A stretch of DNA of 64,000 nt from Hwanghaeella sp. Its GTDB lineage: Bacteria > Pseudomonadota > Alphaproteobacteria > UBA8366 > Aestuariispiraceae. A model generated the notes under the pieces. The model worked only from the letters and a program-made list of their open reading frames with translations, made no database searches and had not been told where the DNA came from. Below, piece after piece: positions 1-11,011 of this stretch. Numbering within the stretch: the stretch's first letter is position 1; each line of letters begins with the position of its first letter. The position numbers and the translations under genes are program-made. The DNA lies in the NCBI GenBank assembly GCA_028282025.1, contig JANQIT010000074.1:1-64000 (forward strand), given 5' to 3'.

Positions 1-2352
1 GCGTGAAGCGAAGTTGATGCCGGCTATATCCTTGGAAGCCGGCGCTGTCCCCCCACCGCCGCCGGCGGCCAGCTGACGCCGCAGGTCGGAAACCTCGCGT
101 TCCAGCTTCTTGCGCTCTTCCAGCAGACTGACAACACGCGCCGCCGCATCGGAGGGCGACGTTTTCAAGCTGCCCGCAATGTCCTGCAACTGCTGATCCC
201 GGGTGCGCGCATACTCAAGCGCGGCTTCTCCGGTCAGACATTCCACCCGGCGCACGCCCGCAGCGACCGCCGCCTCAGAGATGATGCGGAACGCCCCGAT
301 ATCCCCGGTCCGGTCGACATGGGTGCCTCCGCACAGTTCCGTGGAGAACACGGTCGTTTCGGTCTCCGGCGCGCCCATGGAAACCACCCGCACTTCTTCG
401 CCGTATTTTTCGCCGAACAAGGCCAGCGCGCCCGCTTCAACAGCGGCGTCCGGCGTCATCAACCGGGTGGCGACGTCCGCATTGCCCCGGATCTGCGCGT
501 TAACGATGCGCTCCACCGCCGCAATCTCTTCGGCGCTCATCGGTTTCGGATGGGCAAAGTCGAAACGCATGCTTTCAGGCGCAACCAGCGACCCTTTCTG
601 AGTGACATGATCGCCCAGGACTCGGCGCAAGGCTTCGTGCATCAGATGGGTAACGGAATGGTTGCCGCGCAGCTTCGCGCGCCTTTCTCCATCCACCTGC
701 AGGTCGAGAGCATCGCCAAGCGCCAAGCTCCCAGCTTCCAGCCGGCCGATATGCAGGAACAGATCATCCACCTTCTTCTGAGTGTCGGATACGCCGAAGG
801 ACTGGCCATCCGCCCCAGCGATACGCCCGGTATCGCCGACCTGCCCGCCAGATTCGCCATAGAACGGCGTCTGGTTCACCACGATGACCGCTTCGTCGCC
901 GGCGTCGATCCGCTCGACTTCCTGTCCATCCTTCACCAAAGCGGCGACCACGCCCTCCGCCCGCTCGGTTTCATAGCCCAGGAAATCAGTCGCCCCGACC
1001 TTCTCCTTCACGTCGAACCACACGGTTTCCGTCGCCGCTTCACCGGACCCGGCCCAGTTGGCGCGCGCCTTGGCCCGTTGCTCCTCCATGGCGGTCTCAA
1101 ACCCGGCCGTATCGACGGTACGGCCCTGGCCCCGCAGGATGTCCTGGGTCAGGTCAAGCGGGAATCCATAGGTGTCGTAAAGCGTAAACGCCATACGCCC
1201 ATTGAGCGGCTCGCCTTCCCCCAGCTTACCGGTTTCCTCCTCCAGCAGGCGAAGCCCCCGTCCGAGAGTGGCCTTGAAACGCTCCTCTTCAAGTTTCAAG
1301 GTTTCTGTAATCAGGGGTTCAGCGCGCAGAAGGTCGGGATAGTGCTGTCCCATCGTGCCGGTCAGCGCCGGAATCATCTTGTAAATGACCGGGTCGGACG
1401 CGCCCAGCATGTGCGCATGGCGCATGGCGCGGCGCATGATCCGGCGCAGCACGTACCCGCGTCCCTCGTTCGACGGCAGCACGCCATCGGCAATCAGGAA
1501 GGAACAGGCGCGTACATGATCGGCGATTACCTTGTGGCTGGCCCGTTGCGGACCGTCGGGATCGCTGTTTGTCAGATTGGCCGACGCCTCCATGATGGTG
1601 CGCAGCAGGTCGACATCGTAATTGTCGTGCTTACCCTGCAACACGGCGGTGATGCGCTCCAACCCCATCCCCGTATCGATGGAAGGACGCGGCAGCGCCA
1701 GGCGGTTGCCCGGTTCGATCTGTTCGAACTGCATGAAGACCAGGTTCCAGATCTCAATGAACCTGTCCCCGTCCTCATCGGGGGAACCCGGAGGGCCGCC
1801 CGGTATCGAGGGCCCATGGTCGAAGAAGATTTCAGAGCATGGGCCGCAGGGGCCGGTGTCGCCCATCTGCCAGAAATTATCCGAGGTTGGTATCCGGATG
1901 ATCTTGTCATCGCCAAGGCCGGCGATCTTCTTCCACAGGTCGGCAGCGTCCTCATCTTCCGAATAGACAGTGATCAGCATTTTGTCCTTGGGCAGTCCGA
2001 AATCGCGGGTGATCAGGTTCCAAGCCAGTTCGATGGCGAGATCCTTGAAGTAATCGCCGAACGAGAAATTCCCCAACATCTCGAAGAACGTGTGGTGGCG
2101 CGCGGTATAGCCGACATTTTCCAAGTCGTTATGCTTGCCGCCGGCGCGGACGCATTTCTGGGACGTCGCCGCGCGTTTATAGGGCCTCTCCTCCTGACCG
2201 GTGAAGACGTTCTTGAATTGCACCATTCCGGCATTCGTAAACATCAGCGTCGGATCGTTCCGCGGCACCAAGGGAGAGGAGTCCACCTGTTGATGGCCGT
2301 TCTCCTCGAAGTAGGACAAGAAGGCGGTTCGGATATCGTTCGCGCTGGTCAT
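1..2352 (-). CDS. alaS: Alanyl-tRNA synthetase, C-terminus truncated by window start
   Basis: Reverse-strand translation reads [50 protein letters not shown]...; class II AlaRS motifs, [11 protein letters not shown] and [13 protein letters not shown] editing-domain motifs. Start ATG at 2352 (or 2358). Not in the ORF track because it is open at the window edge. Confidence 0.96.
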   Translation of the reverse strand, partial: MTSANDIRTAFLSYFEENGHQQVDSSPLVPRNDPTLMFTNAGMVQFKNVFTGQEERPYKRAATSQKCVRAGGKHNDLENVGYTARHHTFFEMLGNFSFGDYFKDLAIELAWNLITRDFGLPKDKMLITVYSEDEDAADLWKKIAGLGDDKIIRIPTSDNFWQMGDTGPCGPCSEIFFDHGPSIPGGPPGSPDEDGDRFIEIWNLVFMQFEQIEPGNRLALPRPSIDTGMGLERITAVLQGKHDNYDVDLLRTIMEASANLTNSDPDGPQRASHKVIADHVRACSFLIADGVLPSNEGRGYVLRRIMRRAMRHAHMLGASDPVIYKMIPALTGTMGQHYPDLLRAEPLITETLKLEEERFKATLGRGLRLLEEETGKLGEGEPLNGRMAFTLYDTYGFPLDLTQDILRGQGRTVDTAGFETAMEEQRAKARANWAGSGEAATETVWFDVKEKVGATDFLGYETERAEGVVAALVKDGQEVERIDAGDEAVIVVNQTPFYGESGGQVGDTGRIAGADGQSFGVSDTQKKVDDLFLHIGRLEAGSLALGDALDLQVDGERRAKLRGNHSVTHLMHEALRRVLGDHVTQKGSLVAPESMRFDFAHPKPMSAEEIAAVERIVNAQIRGNADVATRLMTPDAAVEAGALALFGEKYGEEVRVVSMGAPETETTVFSTELCGGTHVDRTGDIGAFRIISEAAVAAGVRRVECLTGEAALEYARTRDQQLQDIAGSLKTSPSDAAARVVSLLEERKKLEREVSDLRRQLAAGGGGGTAPASKDIAGINFASR

Positions 2353-2864
2353 ACTCATGCAACCCTGAAAGTGGCCCATTTCTGCCGTGCGGCGCACCTT
2401 CTGCGGCACGATCCACGGCGGGACGCACTTACTAGCCCGGCCCCGTGGCACTGTCCAGAAACTCACAGCCGAAATGCGGCCCGGAATTGTACGCCGATGT
2501 AAGGGCCGGGACTATTTTTCAAGGGCCCATCCGTTCAAGGTTCAAACACGGTTGCCGCAACCGTGCGGTTCAGCATCCGGATACCGTTGGAGCGTCCGAA
2601 CGGAAGAAGGGTCCCACAATGGCCGACGAAACCGTGGATATACGGCACCTATTCAACGCCGCTCATGGTTGGCCGAACACACGGGAAAAGACGAACATGC
2701 TGACGGGTTTCGCCGTCATGCAACCGGCCGCCCAAGAGAAAACAGCCAGCCGCCTAAAGCGGTCCGGACCTGGAACATCCGGTTGGGCGCCTACACCCTC
2801 GGCGCGGCTGTTGCTACAGGCCGCGCCGCGATGAACTCACCTTCCGCCAAAAGGCGGCCCGGTT

Positions 2865-3965
2865 CTATTTGACCGGGTCGTCTCCAGGCCCGAGATCCGC
2901 GTCCTTGGCCTCCGTGCCGGAAGGCCCTTCAAGCATGCTGCTGTCCAACACCCCGGCATTTTCCCGGATCTTCAGTTCGATCTCGTTCGCGATGTCCCGA
3001 TTTTCGGTAAGGAACCGTTTTGCGTTCTCCCGGCCCTGACCGATCCGCTGACCGCTATAGGAGAACCACGCGCCCGATTTCTCGACAATGTTGGCGTTTA
3101 CGCCGAGATCCAGCAACTCGCCGGTTTTGGAGATACCTTCCCCATACATGATGTCGAATTCGACCTGCCGGAACGGCGGCGCCACCTTGTTCTTCACAAC
3201 CTTCACCCGGGTCTGGTTGCCGACCACCTCGTCCCGGTCCTTGATCTGCCCAATCCGGCGGATGTCGAGGCGCACACTGGCGTAGAACTTCAGGGCGTTC
3301 CCGCCGGTCGTTGTTTCCGGGCTGCCGAACATGACGCCGATCTTCATCCGAATCTGGTTGATAAAGATCACCATGCAATTGGTGCGGTTGATCGACCCGG
3401 TCAGTTTGCGCAACGCTTGGCTCATCAGGCGAGCCTGCAAGCCGACATGGCTGTCGCCCATTTCGCCTTCCAGTTCCGCACGCGGCACCAGTGCGGCGAC
3501 GGAGTCGATAACCAGAACATCGACCGCACCGGACCGGACCAGCGTGTCGGCGATTTCAAGCGCCTGCTCGCCGGCATCGGGCTGAGAGATCAGCAGTTCG
3601 TCCACGTCGACGCCCAGTTTCTTGGCATAGGCCGGATCCAGGGCATGTTCCGCATCGACGAACGCACAGGTTCCGCCACGCTTCTGCGCCTCCGCAACCA
3701 CATGCAGGGCGAGCGTCGTCTTACCGGAGCTTTCCGGTCCATAAACCTCGATAATCCGGCCCTTCGGCAGTCCGCCGATCCCGAGCGCAATATCCAGCCC
3801 CAGAGAACCGGTCGAAACCTCTTCGATATCCAGTACCTTCTGCTGGCCCAATTTCATGATCGAGCCCTTGCCATAAGCCCGCTCGATTTGCCCGAGGGCC
3901 GCTTCCAACGCCTTGCTTTTGTCCATTTCGTCCTTGCCTACCAACCGCAGTGCCGACTGTGTCAT
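2865..3965 (-). CDS. recA: Recombinase RecA
   Basis: [19 protein letters not shown] Walker [37 protein letters not shown]; likely start [11 protein letters not shown] at 3965, not 4025. Confidence 0.98.
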   Translation of the reverse strand: MTQSALRLVGKDEMDKSKALEAALGQIERAYGKGSIMKLGQQKVLDIEEVSTGSLGLDIALGIGGLPKGRIIEVYGPESSGKTTLALHVVAEAQKRGGTCAFVDAEHALDPAYAKKLGVDVDELLISQPDAGEQALEIADTLVRSGAVDVLVIDSVAALVPRAELEGEMGDSHVGLQARLMSQALRKLTGSINRTNCMVIFINQIRMKIGVMFGSPETTTGGNALKFYASVRLDIRRIGQIKDRDEVVGNQTRVKVVKNKVAPPFRQVEFDIMYGEGISKTGELLDLGVNANIVEKSGAWFSYSGQRIGQGRENAKRFLTENRDIANEIELKIRENAGVLDSSMLEGPSGTEAKDADLGPGDDPVK

Positions 3966-4010
3966 CTCGCTGTCCCCGTTTCTGTCATAGGCGTTGAGTG
4001 CGTGCAATGC

Positions 4011-4046
4011 GAGAACTGTACACATTTTGTTCTCATTAACAAGTTC
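4011..4046 (-). promoter_or_regulatory. Putative LexA/SOS operator region upstream of recA
   Basis: gagaac-N12-gttctc inverted repeat (4011-4034); GTAC-N7-GTTC (4018-4032) is one base from the alphaproteobacterial GTTC-N7-GTTC LexA box; a further GTTC at 4043. Confidence 0.4.
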
Positions 4047-4206
4047 TATTTTTGTTTCATTTTTTACAACGTTAATTCAATGCGTTATGAAAATTTGATC
4101 GCGGATTCAGTTCTTTGTTCGCTCGATGTTCGTCTGGCGTGCCGCAATCCGAATTGGGCCTTTGGAGCGAATGTCCGCGTTCAGCCGCAGAAGAGATTCG
4201 CAGACG

Positions 4207-6333
4207 TCAGGCGTCCTGCTGAAGGGCGGTCTTTACCTTGGCGGCAAGCTGTTTCAGGCTGAATGGCTTGGGTAGGAAATAAACACGCGGCAAAGACGTA
4301 ATTTCTTCCGCAACCGCCTCCTGCGTATAGCCCGAGATACAGACGACAGGCAGGTCCGGCATATCGCCGCGAGCCGTTTTGATCAGAGTCGCGCCATCGA
4401 CCTCCGGCATCATCATGTCGGTGACGAGGAGGTCGAACTGGTTTTCCGCCAAAATCTCCAGCGCGGCCGCGCCGGTGCGGGCCTCGGTAACGATGTAGCC
4501 CTTGCTGCGCAGCGCCCGGGCGCTGAACAGACGGACCGGATCCTCATCTTCGACCAGCAGGATTTCCCCACCACCGGTGCTGTCGCCTTCAGGTCCGACA
4601 GCGGCGGTATCGTCATGAATCTCTGTACCGTGCGGTGCAGCTTCGGGGATATACAGGCTGAATGTAGTGCCGGTTTCCCCGGCGGTGCGACTGTCGACGC
4701 CGACGAATCCTTCCATCTGTTGCAGGCTGCCATATACCATCGACAGACCCAATCCGGTACCGGCGCCGATATCCTTGGTGGTGAAGAAAGGATCGAAAAT
4801 CCGGTCGATGATTTCTTCCGGAATACCGGTGCCGCTGTCCGCCACGTCGATCTTCAGATACCGGCCCGCCGGTGCGGTGACCCCGCCGATCGCCTCAGGT
4901 TCCTCGAACTCGACCATGCCGGTCTCTATGGACAGCTTGCCGTCGCCTTCGATGGCGTCCCGCGCATTCACGGCAAGGTTGATGATGACCTGTTCCAATT
5001 GGCTGTGATCGGCCTTCACCAACCCCAGATCCCGGCCATGGGTCAGATCGAAACTGACCCGCTCCCCAAGCACACGCTTCAACAATGAGGAAATATCCGC
5101 CAGAACGTCGGTGACGTTGGTCAGCTTCGGTTCCAGCGGCTGCTGGCGCGAAAACGCCAATAACTGCCTGACGAGGCGGGCCGCGCGTTTTGCATTCTGG
5201 GTAATCTGCATGACGTCGGCGAATGTCTGCTCGCCCTGATGATGGCGCTGCAAAACCAGATCGCAGAACCCGATGATCGCCGTGAGCATGTTGTTAAAGT
5301 CGTGCGCGACCCCGCCCGCCAGTTGGCCCAGCGCCTGCATTTTCTGCGACTGTGCGAACTGCATCTCCAGTCGCTTACGCTCGGTGGCATCCAGCACATA
5401 GAGCAGCGCGCCCCCTCGGCCTCCCCTGTTTTCAGCCGTGCGCGATGCATGTAGCGTCAAGGTGGTTTCCGGCTCGGACAAGGGCGCGGCGTCAACCGGA
5501 GAAGTGCGCCCCTCCGGTCCCTGCGCGCCCAGCATTGTCCCAATGGCGGGGCGGTCCTGTTCGCGGAAAAGGCCGGCGAAGTCATGGCCGCTCAACGTAT
5601 CGCGGCCGACCATCTGGCGGAAAGTCGCGTTCGCCTCGCGGACGGTCCCATCTTCCCCCAGCAGAATCAGACCGAACGGCGCTTGCTCCAGGGCGCGTGA
5701 CAGAACCGCCAACCGGTCTCGGGCCTTTTCTTCCCCCCGGCTCAATTGGGTGACATCCCGGATTATCCAGACCCGGGAGCCATCCTCGGTAGGTACGGTC
5801 CAGATATGGAACCGGCGCGAATCGTGGCGTGCCCCTGGCCCCACGACCACCGCATGGCGCACGTCGGCGCCCAGCGGGCCCGAGCACAAGCCCCGAAGCG
5901 CCTGCTCGGACTCTATCGCCCGTCCCCCTTCGACCGTCCCCACCAGCGCCGCGGCAAGCAGGGACTCCACCGTGCCAACGGGAACATCCTCGACACCACA
6001 CAATCGCGCAAAGACGGCGTTCAGATACAGTATGCGCTGCGCGGTTCCGTCTTTAGAAACCGCTTCCACCGCGACCGCGTCTTCCAAATGGTCCAACGCA
6101 TCCCGAACCGCCTTGGCGCCCACTGCAGGCGTTGCGTCCCGCCGGGGCCGCCGGAACAGCCAGGCAGCGACCCCCAGCGCAGCAATCACAGAAAGTGTCG
6201 CGGCGACCGCTAACGGGTCCGTGTCCGCCCCCCAGAGCATCGCACCGACCGCCATCATACCCAAGGCCCACAATACGGCCAGCAACGGACCGCCTATACC
6301 GGTGCGTCCGGCGCGCCCCCCGTTATCCGCCAA
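4207..6333 (-). CDS. cckA: CckA-like hybrid sensor histidine kinase (PAS, HisKA, HATPase, receiver)
   Basis: LAGGVAHDFNNMLTAIIGFCDLVL H-box, GTGLGLSMVYG, C-terminal receiver EILLVEDEDPVRLFSARALRSKGY; located beside flhB. Confidence 0.85.
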   Translation of the reverse strand: MADNGGRAGRTGIGGPLLAVLWALGMMAVGAMLWGADTDPLAVAATLSVIAALGVAAWLFRRPRRDATPAVGAKAVRDALDHLEDAVAVEAVSKDGTAQRILYLNAVFARLCGVEDVPVGTVESLLAAALVGTVEGGRAIESEQALRGLCSGPLGADVRHAVVVGPGARHDSRRFHIWTVPTEDGSRVWIIRDVTQLSRGEEKARDRLAVLSRALEQAPFGLILLGEDGTVREANATFRQMVGRDTLSGHDFAGLFREQDRPAIGTMLGAQGPEGRTSPVDAAPLSEPETTLTLHASRTAENRGGRGGALLYVLDATERKRLEMQFAQSQKMQALGQLAGGVAHDFNNMLTAIIGFCDLVLQRHHQGEQTFADVMQITQNAKRAARLVRQLLAFSRQQPLEPKLTNVTDVLADISSLLKRVLGERVSFDLTHGRDLGLVKADHSQLEQVIINLAVNARDAIEGDGKLSIETGMVEFEEPEAIGGVTAPAGRYLKIDVADSGTGIPEEIIDRIFDPFFTTKDIGAGTGLGLSMVYGSLQQMEGFVGVDSRTAGETGTTFSLYIPEAAPHGTEIHDDTAAVGPEGDSTGGGEILLVEDEDPVRLFSARALRSKGYIVTEARTGAAALEILAENQFDLLVTDMMMPEVDGATLIKTARGDMPDLPVVCISGYTQEAVAEEITSLPRVYFLPKPFSLKQLAAKVKTALQQDA

Positions 6334-7399
6334 CGGTCTGCCCCTTCAGACGCCAGACATAGCTGATCACTTCCGCCACCGCCTTGTAGTTTTCCTCGGG
6401 AATTTGTTGTTCGAGCTCACACCCCGCAAACAGCGCCCGGGCCAGGGGCGGGTTTTCGACGATCGGTATTTCCTGCTCCTCGGCAAGGTCGCGGATACGC
6501 TTGGCAACAAGGTCCTGCCCCTTCGCGACTAGGATCGGTGCTTCCATCGAATCCGGCTTGTAGGAAAGCGCGCAGGCAAAATGCGTCGGGTTGGTGATGA
6601 CGACGTCCGCTTGCGGGACCGCTTGCATCATCCGCGTCATAGCGCGCTCCATCCGGATCTGGCGCAGGCGCGCCTTAATCTGCGGATCCCCTTCCTGGTT
6701 CTTGAACTCTTCTTTAACCTCCTGCTTGGTCATGCGCAGTTGTTGGCGGTGCTGCATCCGTTGGAAAAAAATGTCGAACACCATGATCGCGAACAGGATG
6801 GCCAGCACCCCGGCCAGAATCCGCAGGATCAGAAACAGAATTTCGTACAGGTGATCCCCGATGGACAAGCTGGGCAGCACATCGAGGCGCTGGAAATACG
6901 GTGTGACCAGCAGAACCCCGACTGCCGCGACAACGGCCAGTTTCAGGAAGTTCTTCAGGAACTCCACATAGGTCTTCATCTGGATGTATTTCTTGGCGCC
7001 GGTCAGCGGGTTGATTTTGCTAAGCTTCGGCTTGACCGTTTCGGCGGTCATCAACCAACCGTTCTGAATCACATACCCGGACGCCGCCAAGACCGCAAAC
7101 AGGATCAACGGCCAGGCCATGATGCCGAGCAGGTCTAGCAGTAGTCTGGTAAATGTTGCACCCAGTTCGGACGGCCCATAAAGAACATCGTGCGGTCGCG
7201 CGACGAAGACATAAAGCGTCTGCTTCAGCGACGACACGACCGAGGGCGCCATCAAGGCCAGCATCACGGCGGTGCCGAACAGCATGATCCAGGTCGGCAC
7301 CTCACGGCTGGTCGGCAATTGCCCCTTGCTGCGCGCATCCGCCAGCCGTTTGCCGGTCGGTTCCTCTGTCTTTGTGCCGGGATCGTCGTCAGACGCCAT
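6323..7399 (-). CDS. flhB: Flagellar type III export protein FlhB
   Basis: KTEEPTGKRLADARSKGQLPTSREV N-terminus; NPTHFACALSYKPDSMEAPILVAKG autocleavage motif. Confidence 0.96.
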   Translation of the reverse strand: MASDDDPGTKTEEPTGKRLADARSKGQLPTSREVPTWIMLFGTAVMLALMAPSVVSSLKQTLYVFVARPHDVLYGPSELGATFTRLLLDLLGIMAWPLILFAVLAASGYVIQNGWLMTAETVKPKLSKINPLTGAKKYIQMKTYVEFLKNFLKLAVVAAVGVLLVTPYFQRLDVLPSLSIGDHLYEILFLILRILAGVLAILFAIMVFDIFFQRMQHRQQLRMTKQEVKEEFKNQEGDPQIKARLRQIRMERAMTRMMQAVPQADVVITNPTHFACALSYKPDSMEAPILVAKGQDLVAKRIRDLAEEQEIPIVENPPLARALFAGCELEQQIPEENYKAVAEVISYVWRLKGQTVGG

Positions 7400-7448
7400 T
7401 GGCCCTTCCTATATCCGGATCGCCGCAGCAGCGTGGCGGCGGCATCCG

Positions 7449-8216
7449 TCAGTTAAACCGGATAAACCGGGCGAGACCTTCGGAGAAGTCGCCCAGAAAT
7501 ACCATCATGATCGCCTGTATGGTGATCAAAAACACCATTAAACCCAATACAATCTGCAAGGGCATCGCCAGGAAGAAGACCTGTAGCTGCGGCATCAGGC
7601 GCGCCAACAACCCCAGCAGAGCATAGAACACCACACCAACGACAATGAAGGGCGAGGCTAGTTTCATGGCGAGCGAAAAACTGTCGGCGACGGCGCGCGC
7701 GACCATGAAGGAAAAATCCCCCATTTCAGGGACATCGCCTGGTGTGAAGACCATATAGCTTTCGACCAGGCCGGCGAGCATAACGTGATGCAGGTCGGTC
7801 GCGAGTATGAACAGCACGCCCAGCAACGTCAGAAAGACGGATTGCAAAGACCCTTGATCTTCCAAAGCCGGGTTGAACAACACCGCGTTGGCGAAACCCG
7901 TGATGAAGGCGATGATCGTTCCCGTCGTCGCCAGGGCGGAAACCATAATCCTCACCATGACACCCAAAAAAAGGCCAACCAGGATTTCCGCCAGGATCAG
8001 TAGGCCGGTTGCCAAGATTCCGGCGCTCGGCAACGGCGGCAAAACGTCCTGCACAACAGGGGTCACAATAACGCTGAATGCCATGGCGAAGAGCAGGCGG
8101 ATGCGCGGCGAAATATAAGCTTCGCCAAAAACCGGCAAAATCAGAAAAGCCGCGCCCAGCCTTACAAAAACAAGCAGCAGGGAAAAGAGGCTAAAGGCGA
8201 GGACTTCAGCAAGCAT
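7449..8216 (-). CDS. fliR: Flagellar biosynthesis protein FliR
   Basis: FliR-like multi-TM protein between flhB and fliQ; GLLARLMPQLQVFFLAMPLQIVLGL. Confidence 0.92.
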   Translation of the reverse strand: MLAEVLAFSLFSLLLVFVRLGAAFLILPVFGEAYISPRIRLLFAMAFSVIVTPVVQDVLPPLPSAGILATGLLILAEILVGLFLGVMVRIMVSALATTGTIIAFITGFANAVLFNPALEDQGSLQSVFLTLLGVLFILATDLHHVMLAGLVESYMVFTPGDVPEMGDFSFMVARAVADSFSLAMKLASPFIVVGVVFYALLGLLARLMPQLQVFFLAMPLQIVLGLMVFLITIQAIMMVFLGDFSEGLARFIRFN

Positions 8217-8237
8217 CGCGCCGTGCGTTCCCAGCCG

Positions 8238-8534
8238 TCATCCAAGCGAGACTACTTTGTCCATCACGAACTGCATCAGATCGGTCAGGACAGCAAGCAT
8301 GAAGGGCAGGAACACGAGCAGGGAGGCGAACACGACAAGAATCCGCGGAACGAATGTCAACGTCGCCTCCTGAATTTGAGTAAGCGCCTGGAACACCGCA
8401 ATCACAAGGCCGACGATCAAGCCGACAACCATGATTGGCCCGGACACGAGCAATGTCGCGCGGATGGCTTGGAAAGCGATGTCGAGTGCTTCGGATTCGT
8501 TCATGGCCGCCGCCGTTACAAGCAGTCGTCCCAC
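8238..8534 (-). CDS. fliQ: Flagellar biosynthesis protein FliQ
   Basis: ALTQIQEATLTFVPRILVVFASLLVFLPFML, typical FliQ. Confidence 0.93.
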   Translation of the reverse strand: MGRLLVTAAAMNESEALDIAFQAIRATLLVSGPIMVVGLIVGLVIAVFQALTQIQEATLTFVPRILVVFASLLVFLPFMLAVLTDLMQFVMDKVVSLG

Positions 8535-8595
8535 ACCCTATTGCGATTCTCAGGCACGCCAAATCGCCGCAACGCCGTCATGCCCGTTCACCGCA

Positions 8596-8913
8596 TCAGA
8601 TGGGCATTCGGAGAACCTGCTGATACGCGTTAATCATGCGGTCGCGCACCCGGACCACGGTGCGCAGCGTGTTTTCAGCGTGCGAAATGGCCGTCACCAC
8701 ATCGGTCAAATCGGCGCGTCCCGCAATCGCATCGATGGAAAGCTGTTCTGCGGCTTTGTTAGCCTTTACGGTTTCCTGAACACCCTCCCGGACCATATCC
8801 AGGAAACTGCTTCCCGGCGGTTCGGCGCCGGCGGCCGGTGCGTTTAGCGTCCCGGGAACCGGGGTCGCATGGGCGCGGTAGGCCGCGGCTGCATCTGACG
8901 GATTGATTGCCAT
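8596..8913 (-). CDS. fliE: Flagellar hook-basal body protein FliE
   Basis: VVTAISHAENTLRTVVRVRDRMINAYQQVLRMPI C-terminal FliE signature. Confidence 0.92.
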   Translation of the reverse strand: MAINPSDAAAAYRAHATPVPGTLNAPAAGAEPPGSSFLDMVREGVQETVKANKAAEQLSIDAIAGRADLTDVVTAISHAENTLRTVVRVRDRMINAYQQVLRMPI

Positions 8914-8999
8914 TTATCTAAAATCCAATCTATTCCCAACCCTACCCGGAAAATCCTTAACCGTTCGTTAACGGATGGGTTTCGAACAGCATAGCGCCC

Positions 9000-9413
9000 C
9001 TACCTCAAAAGGTCGACCGTGGCGCGGACCATACGGCGGGTATTGTCGATTACGCTGACATTGGCGCGATAGGTCCGCTGGGCCTCCAACATGTCCATGG
9101 TCTCGACCAGCCCTTTCACATTCGGCGTCCGGTAATAGCCGTTTTCGTCCGCCGCCGGATGACTTGGATCGAAGCGGAGACCGAAGGCCGACGGGTCCTC
9201 TGTGACCCGGCGAACCTTGACCGCGTCTACATTCAATTCGCGGTCCATGGCATTCTGAAAGGTTACAACCTTGCGGCGGTACGGATCGCCGCCCGGCACG
9301 TTCGCCGTGGAGTTCTGGTTCGCAATATTCTCCGCGATGACCCGGATCCGCGTTCCCTGGGCCCGCATCCCCGAACCGGCGACGAAGATGGCGCTTTTCA
9401 GACTGTCGATCAT
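9000..9413 (-). CDS. flgC: Flagellar basal-body rod protein FlgC
   Basis: MRAQGTRIRVIAENIANQNSTANVPGGDPYRRKVVTF; VIDNTRRMVRATVDLLR C-terminus. Confidence 0.94.
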   Translation of the reverse strand: MIDSLKSAIFVAGSGMRAQGTRIRVIAENIANQNSTANVPGGDPYRRKVVTFQNAMDRELNVDAVKVRRVTEDPSAFGLRFDPSHPAADENGYYRTPNVKGLVETMDMLEAQRTYRANVSVIDNTRRMVRATVDLLR

Positions 9414-9440
9414 GGTGGCTTCCTCTTCTATGCCGCTGCT

Positions 9441-9881
9441 TTAGGAGTTTTGATTTTGGCCCAACGCCAGACCGTAAAGCTGGCCGTATTTGCGAAAGAT
9501 CTGGGTCGCAAGCTGATAGTCGCCCTGAGTCTGATTCAACTTCATGACCTGCTCTTCCAAGATCACGCCGTTTTCGTCAGGGGTGACTTCATACGGATAC
9601 CGGTTGCGCGATACGCGATAGGCATCGGTATTGTTGCCCGCGGCAAAACTTTCCCCATCAGCCGAGGAAAGCCGAAGATTGGATTGAGTTTCCCGCAATG
9701 TCGCCCGGAAATCCAAAGCACGCAGATCCTGCGCGTTATAACCGGGCGTGTTTGCGTTCGCGACGTTTTGAGCCAGGACCCGCTGGCGCTGGGTGAGCCA
9801 CTGCATGCGCTCTCCCGTCATCAGCATAAGGGCCGTATCCTTCAACGGCATCTCTCTCTCCTTTTTAACGGGTCTCTCCAA
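9441..9881 (-). CDS. flgB: Flagellar basal-body rod protein FlgB (start possibly 9851)
   Basis: MTGERMQWLTQRQRVLAQNVANANTPGYNAQDLRALDF. Confidence 0.93.
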   Translation of the reverse strand: MERPVKKEREMPLKDTALMLMTGERMQWLTQRQRVLAQNVANANTPGYNAQDLRALDFRATLRETQSNLRLSSADGESFAAGNNTDAYRVSRNRYPYEVTPDENGVILEEQVMKLNQTQGDYQLATQIFRKYGQLYGLALGQNQNS

Positions 9882-9897
9882 ACCCGTAGAACACCCA

Positions 9898-9912
9898 GCA
9901 ATCCGTGTGCCA
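9898..9912 (-). promoter_or_regulatory. Sigma-54 (-24/-12) promoter for the flgB-flgC-fliE-fliQ-fliR-flhB operon
   Basis: Reverse strand TGGCAC-acgga-TTGC, matching the TGGCAC-N5-TTGC consensus exactly. Confidence 0.75.
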
Positions 9913-10096
9913 ATTCACAGAAACAAAGACGCTTAGCGGTTCTTGGAAGAAGATGAGGCGATTTTCAAAAGTTCACAAATATTACTTCAAGTATTACAAA
10001 ATAATCTGCGCTTCCGCGGAAATAAAATCGCGTTCTCGACCGGGTCCGCGCTTTGCTCTAGGTTTTCATCTTGAGGAACCATGAGAAGAGCGCGCC

Positions 10097-10447
10097 ATGT
10101 CCGGTTCGCAGAAAGATGGCAAGATTTTGCCGCACAGCCCCGGCGCGCCCGGCAACCGCGCCGTGGCCCTGTCGGACTCGGATGGGTCGGCCATTGGACC
10201 GACCGTGGTGGCCACCGGCGCCGGTTTTCTGGCCGATCGGATCGTCGAGGAAGCCTTGAAATCCGGAGTTCCCGTTCGCACCGACGCGGATCTTGTGCAA
10301 ATCCTGGCCGAGACTGAGGTGGGCGAAGAGGTTCCCGTCGAAGCGTTCGTCGCGCTGGTGGAAGTGCTCCGCTACGTCTATGACTGTAACAGGGCTTCGA
10401 AAGACGCCCGCGACGATGCGGTGCACGGTTCGGCGCCCATCTTCTGA
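10097..10447 (+). CDS. FlhB C-terminal domain-like protein (cytoplasmic FlhB homologue without TM region)
   Basis: AVALSDSDGSAIGPTVVATGAGFLADRIVEEALKSGVPVRTDADLVQILAETEVGEEVPVEAFVALVEVLRYVYDCNR resembles the FlhB cytoplasmic domain; no NPTH motif, no TM segments. Confidence 0.75.
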   Translation: MSGSQKDGKILPHSPGAPGNRAVALSDSDGSAIGPTVVATGAGFLADRIVEEALKSGVPVRTDADLVQILAETEVGEEVPVEAFVALVEVLRYVYDCNRASKDARDDAVHGSAPIF

Positions 10448-10464
10448 TCGAGAAGGGAACGGCC

Positions 10465-10770
10465 ATGCAACGCGACGAAATCGAACTCGAACTGCGAACC
10501 TTGATCGAGGAAGTCAACACCGGGCGCGAACGCCTGCTGGCTGGAGAGGATTTCGGGATGCAGGGCATTTCTCAGCGCATCGACACAGCCTGCAAGGCAG
10601 CCCTAGCCCTGGAAAACGAAGAAGTCGTCACCCTGCAACCGATCATGCTGGATCTGCGTAACCATCTGCGGGAATTCTCAGAACTGATGCACTCGGCCAT
10701 GAAACAGGCCGAAACCCCGTCCGAGGATACGGACGGAGGCCCGGACGGCGCTGCAGACGGCGGCGAATAG
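10465..10770 (+). CDS. Hypothetical small helical protein in flagellar cluster
   Basis: 101 aa, 17 bp after the FlhB-like gene, same strand; predicted coiled/helical; no family recognised. Confidence 0.55.
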   Translation: MQRDEIELELRTLIEEVNTGRERLLAGEDFGMQGISQRIDTACKAALALENEEVVTLQPIMLDLRNHLREFSELMHSAMKQAETPSEDTDGGPDGAADGGE

Positions 10771-11011
10771 CGCATCATCCCACCCCTAACACACGGTCGG
10801 CACACGCTTCTCAAGCCTGGATAAAGCTTTCGGCGGATTGTTCGCCGGGATCATCCGATGAAAGCTCACCTCTGGCGAATCGGATAGGCTTGCGTCTGGT
10901 AAATCAGGCGGACGGGAACAGTCCGAATGCGCTTGCCTCATTTTCCATGAAGGCTGGCGCAGAGGTCCACACCACGCCGTACCGAATCGACCACGGCAAG
11001 GCATCTCTCGC

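Noticed and set aside
319-2502. 727-aa plus-strand ORF
   Set aside because: Antisense shadow of alaS in GC-rich DNA; the minus strand gives a full AlaRS.
2844-2857. ccgccaaaaggcgg hairpin overlapping the recA 3' region
   Set aside because: 5-bp stem without T-tract on the minus strand; too weak to call as terminator.
2387-2872. Overlapping ORFs between alaS and recA
   Set aside because: Two frames open in GC-rich intergenic DNA; a 71-aa ORF from ATG 2620 has a weak RBS but no conserved motif visible, so not called.
3417-4262. 281-aa plus-strand ORF over recA
   Set aside because: Antisense to recA and to its promoter region.
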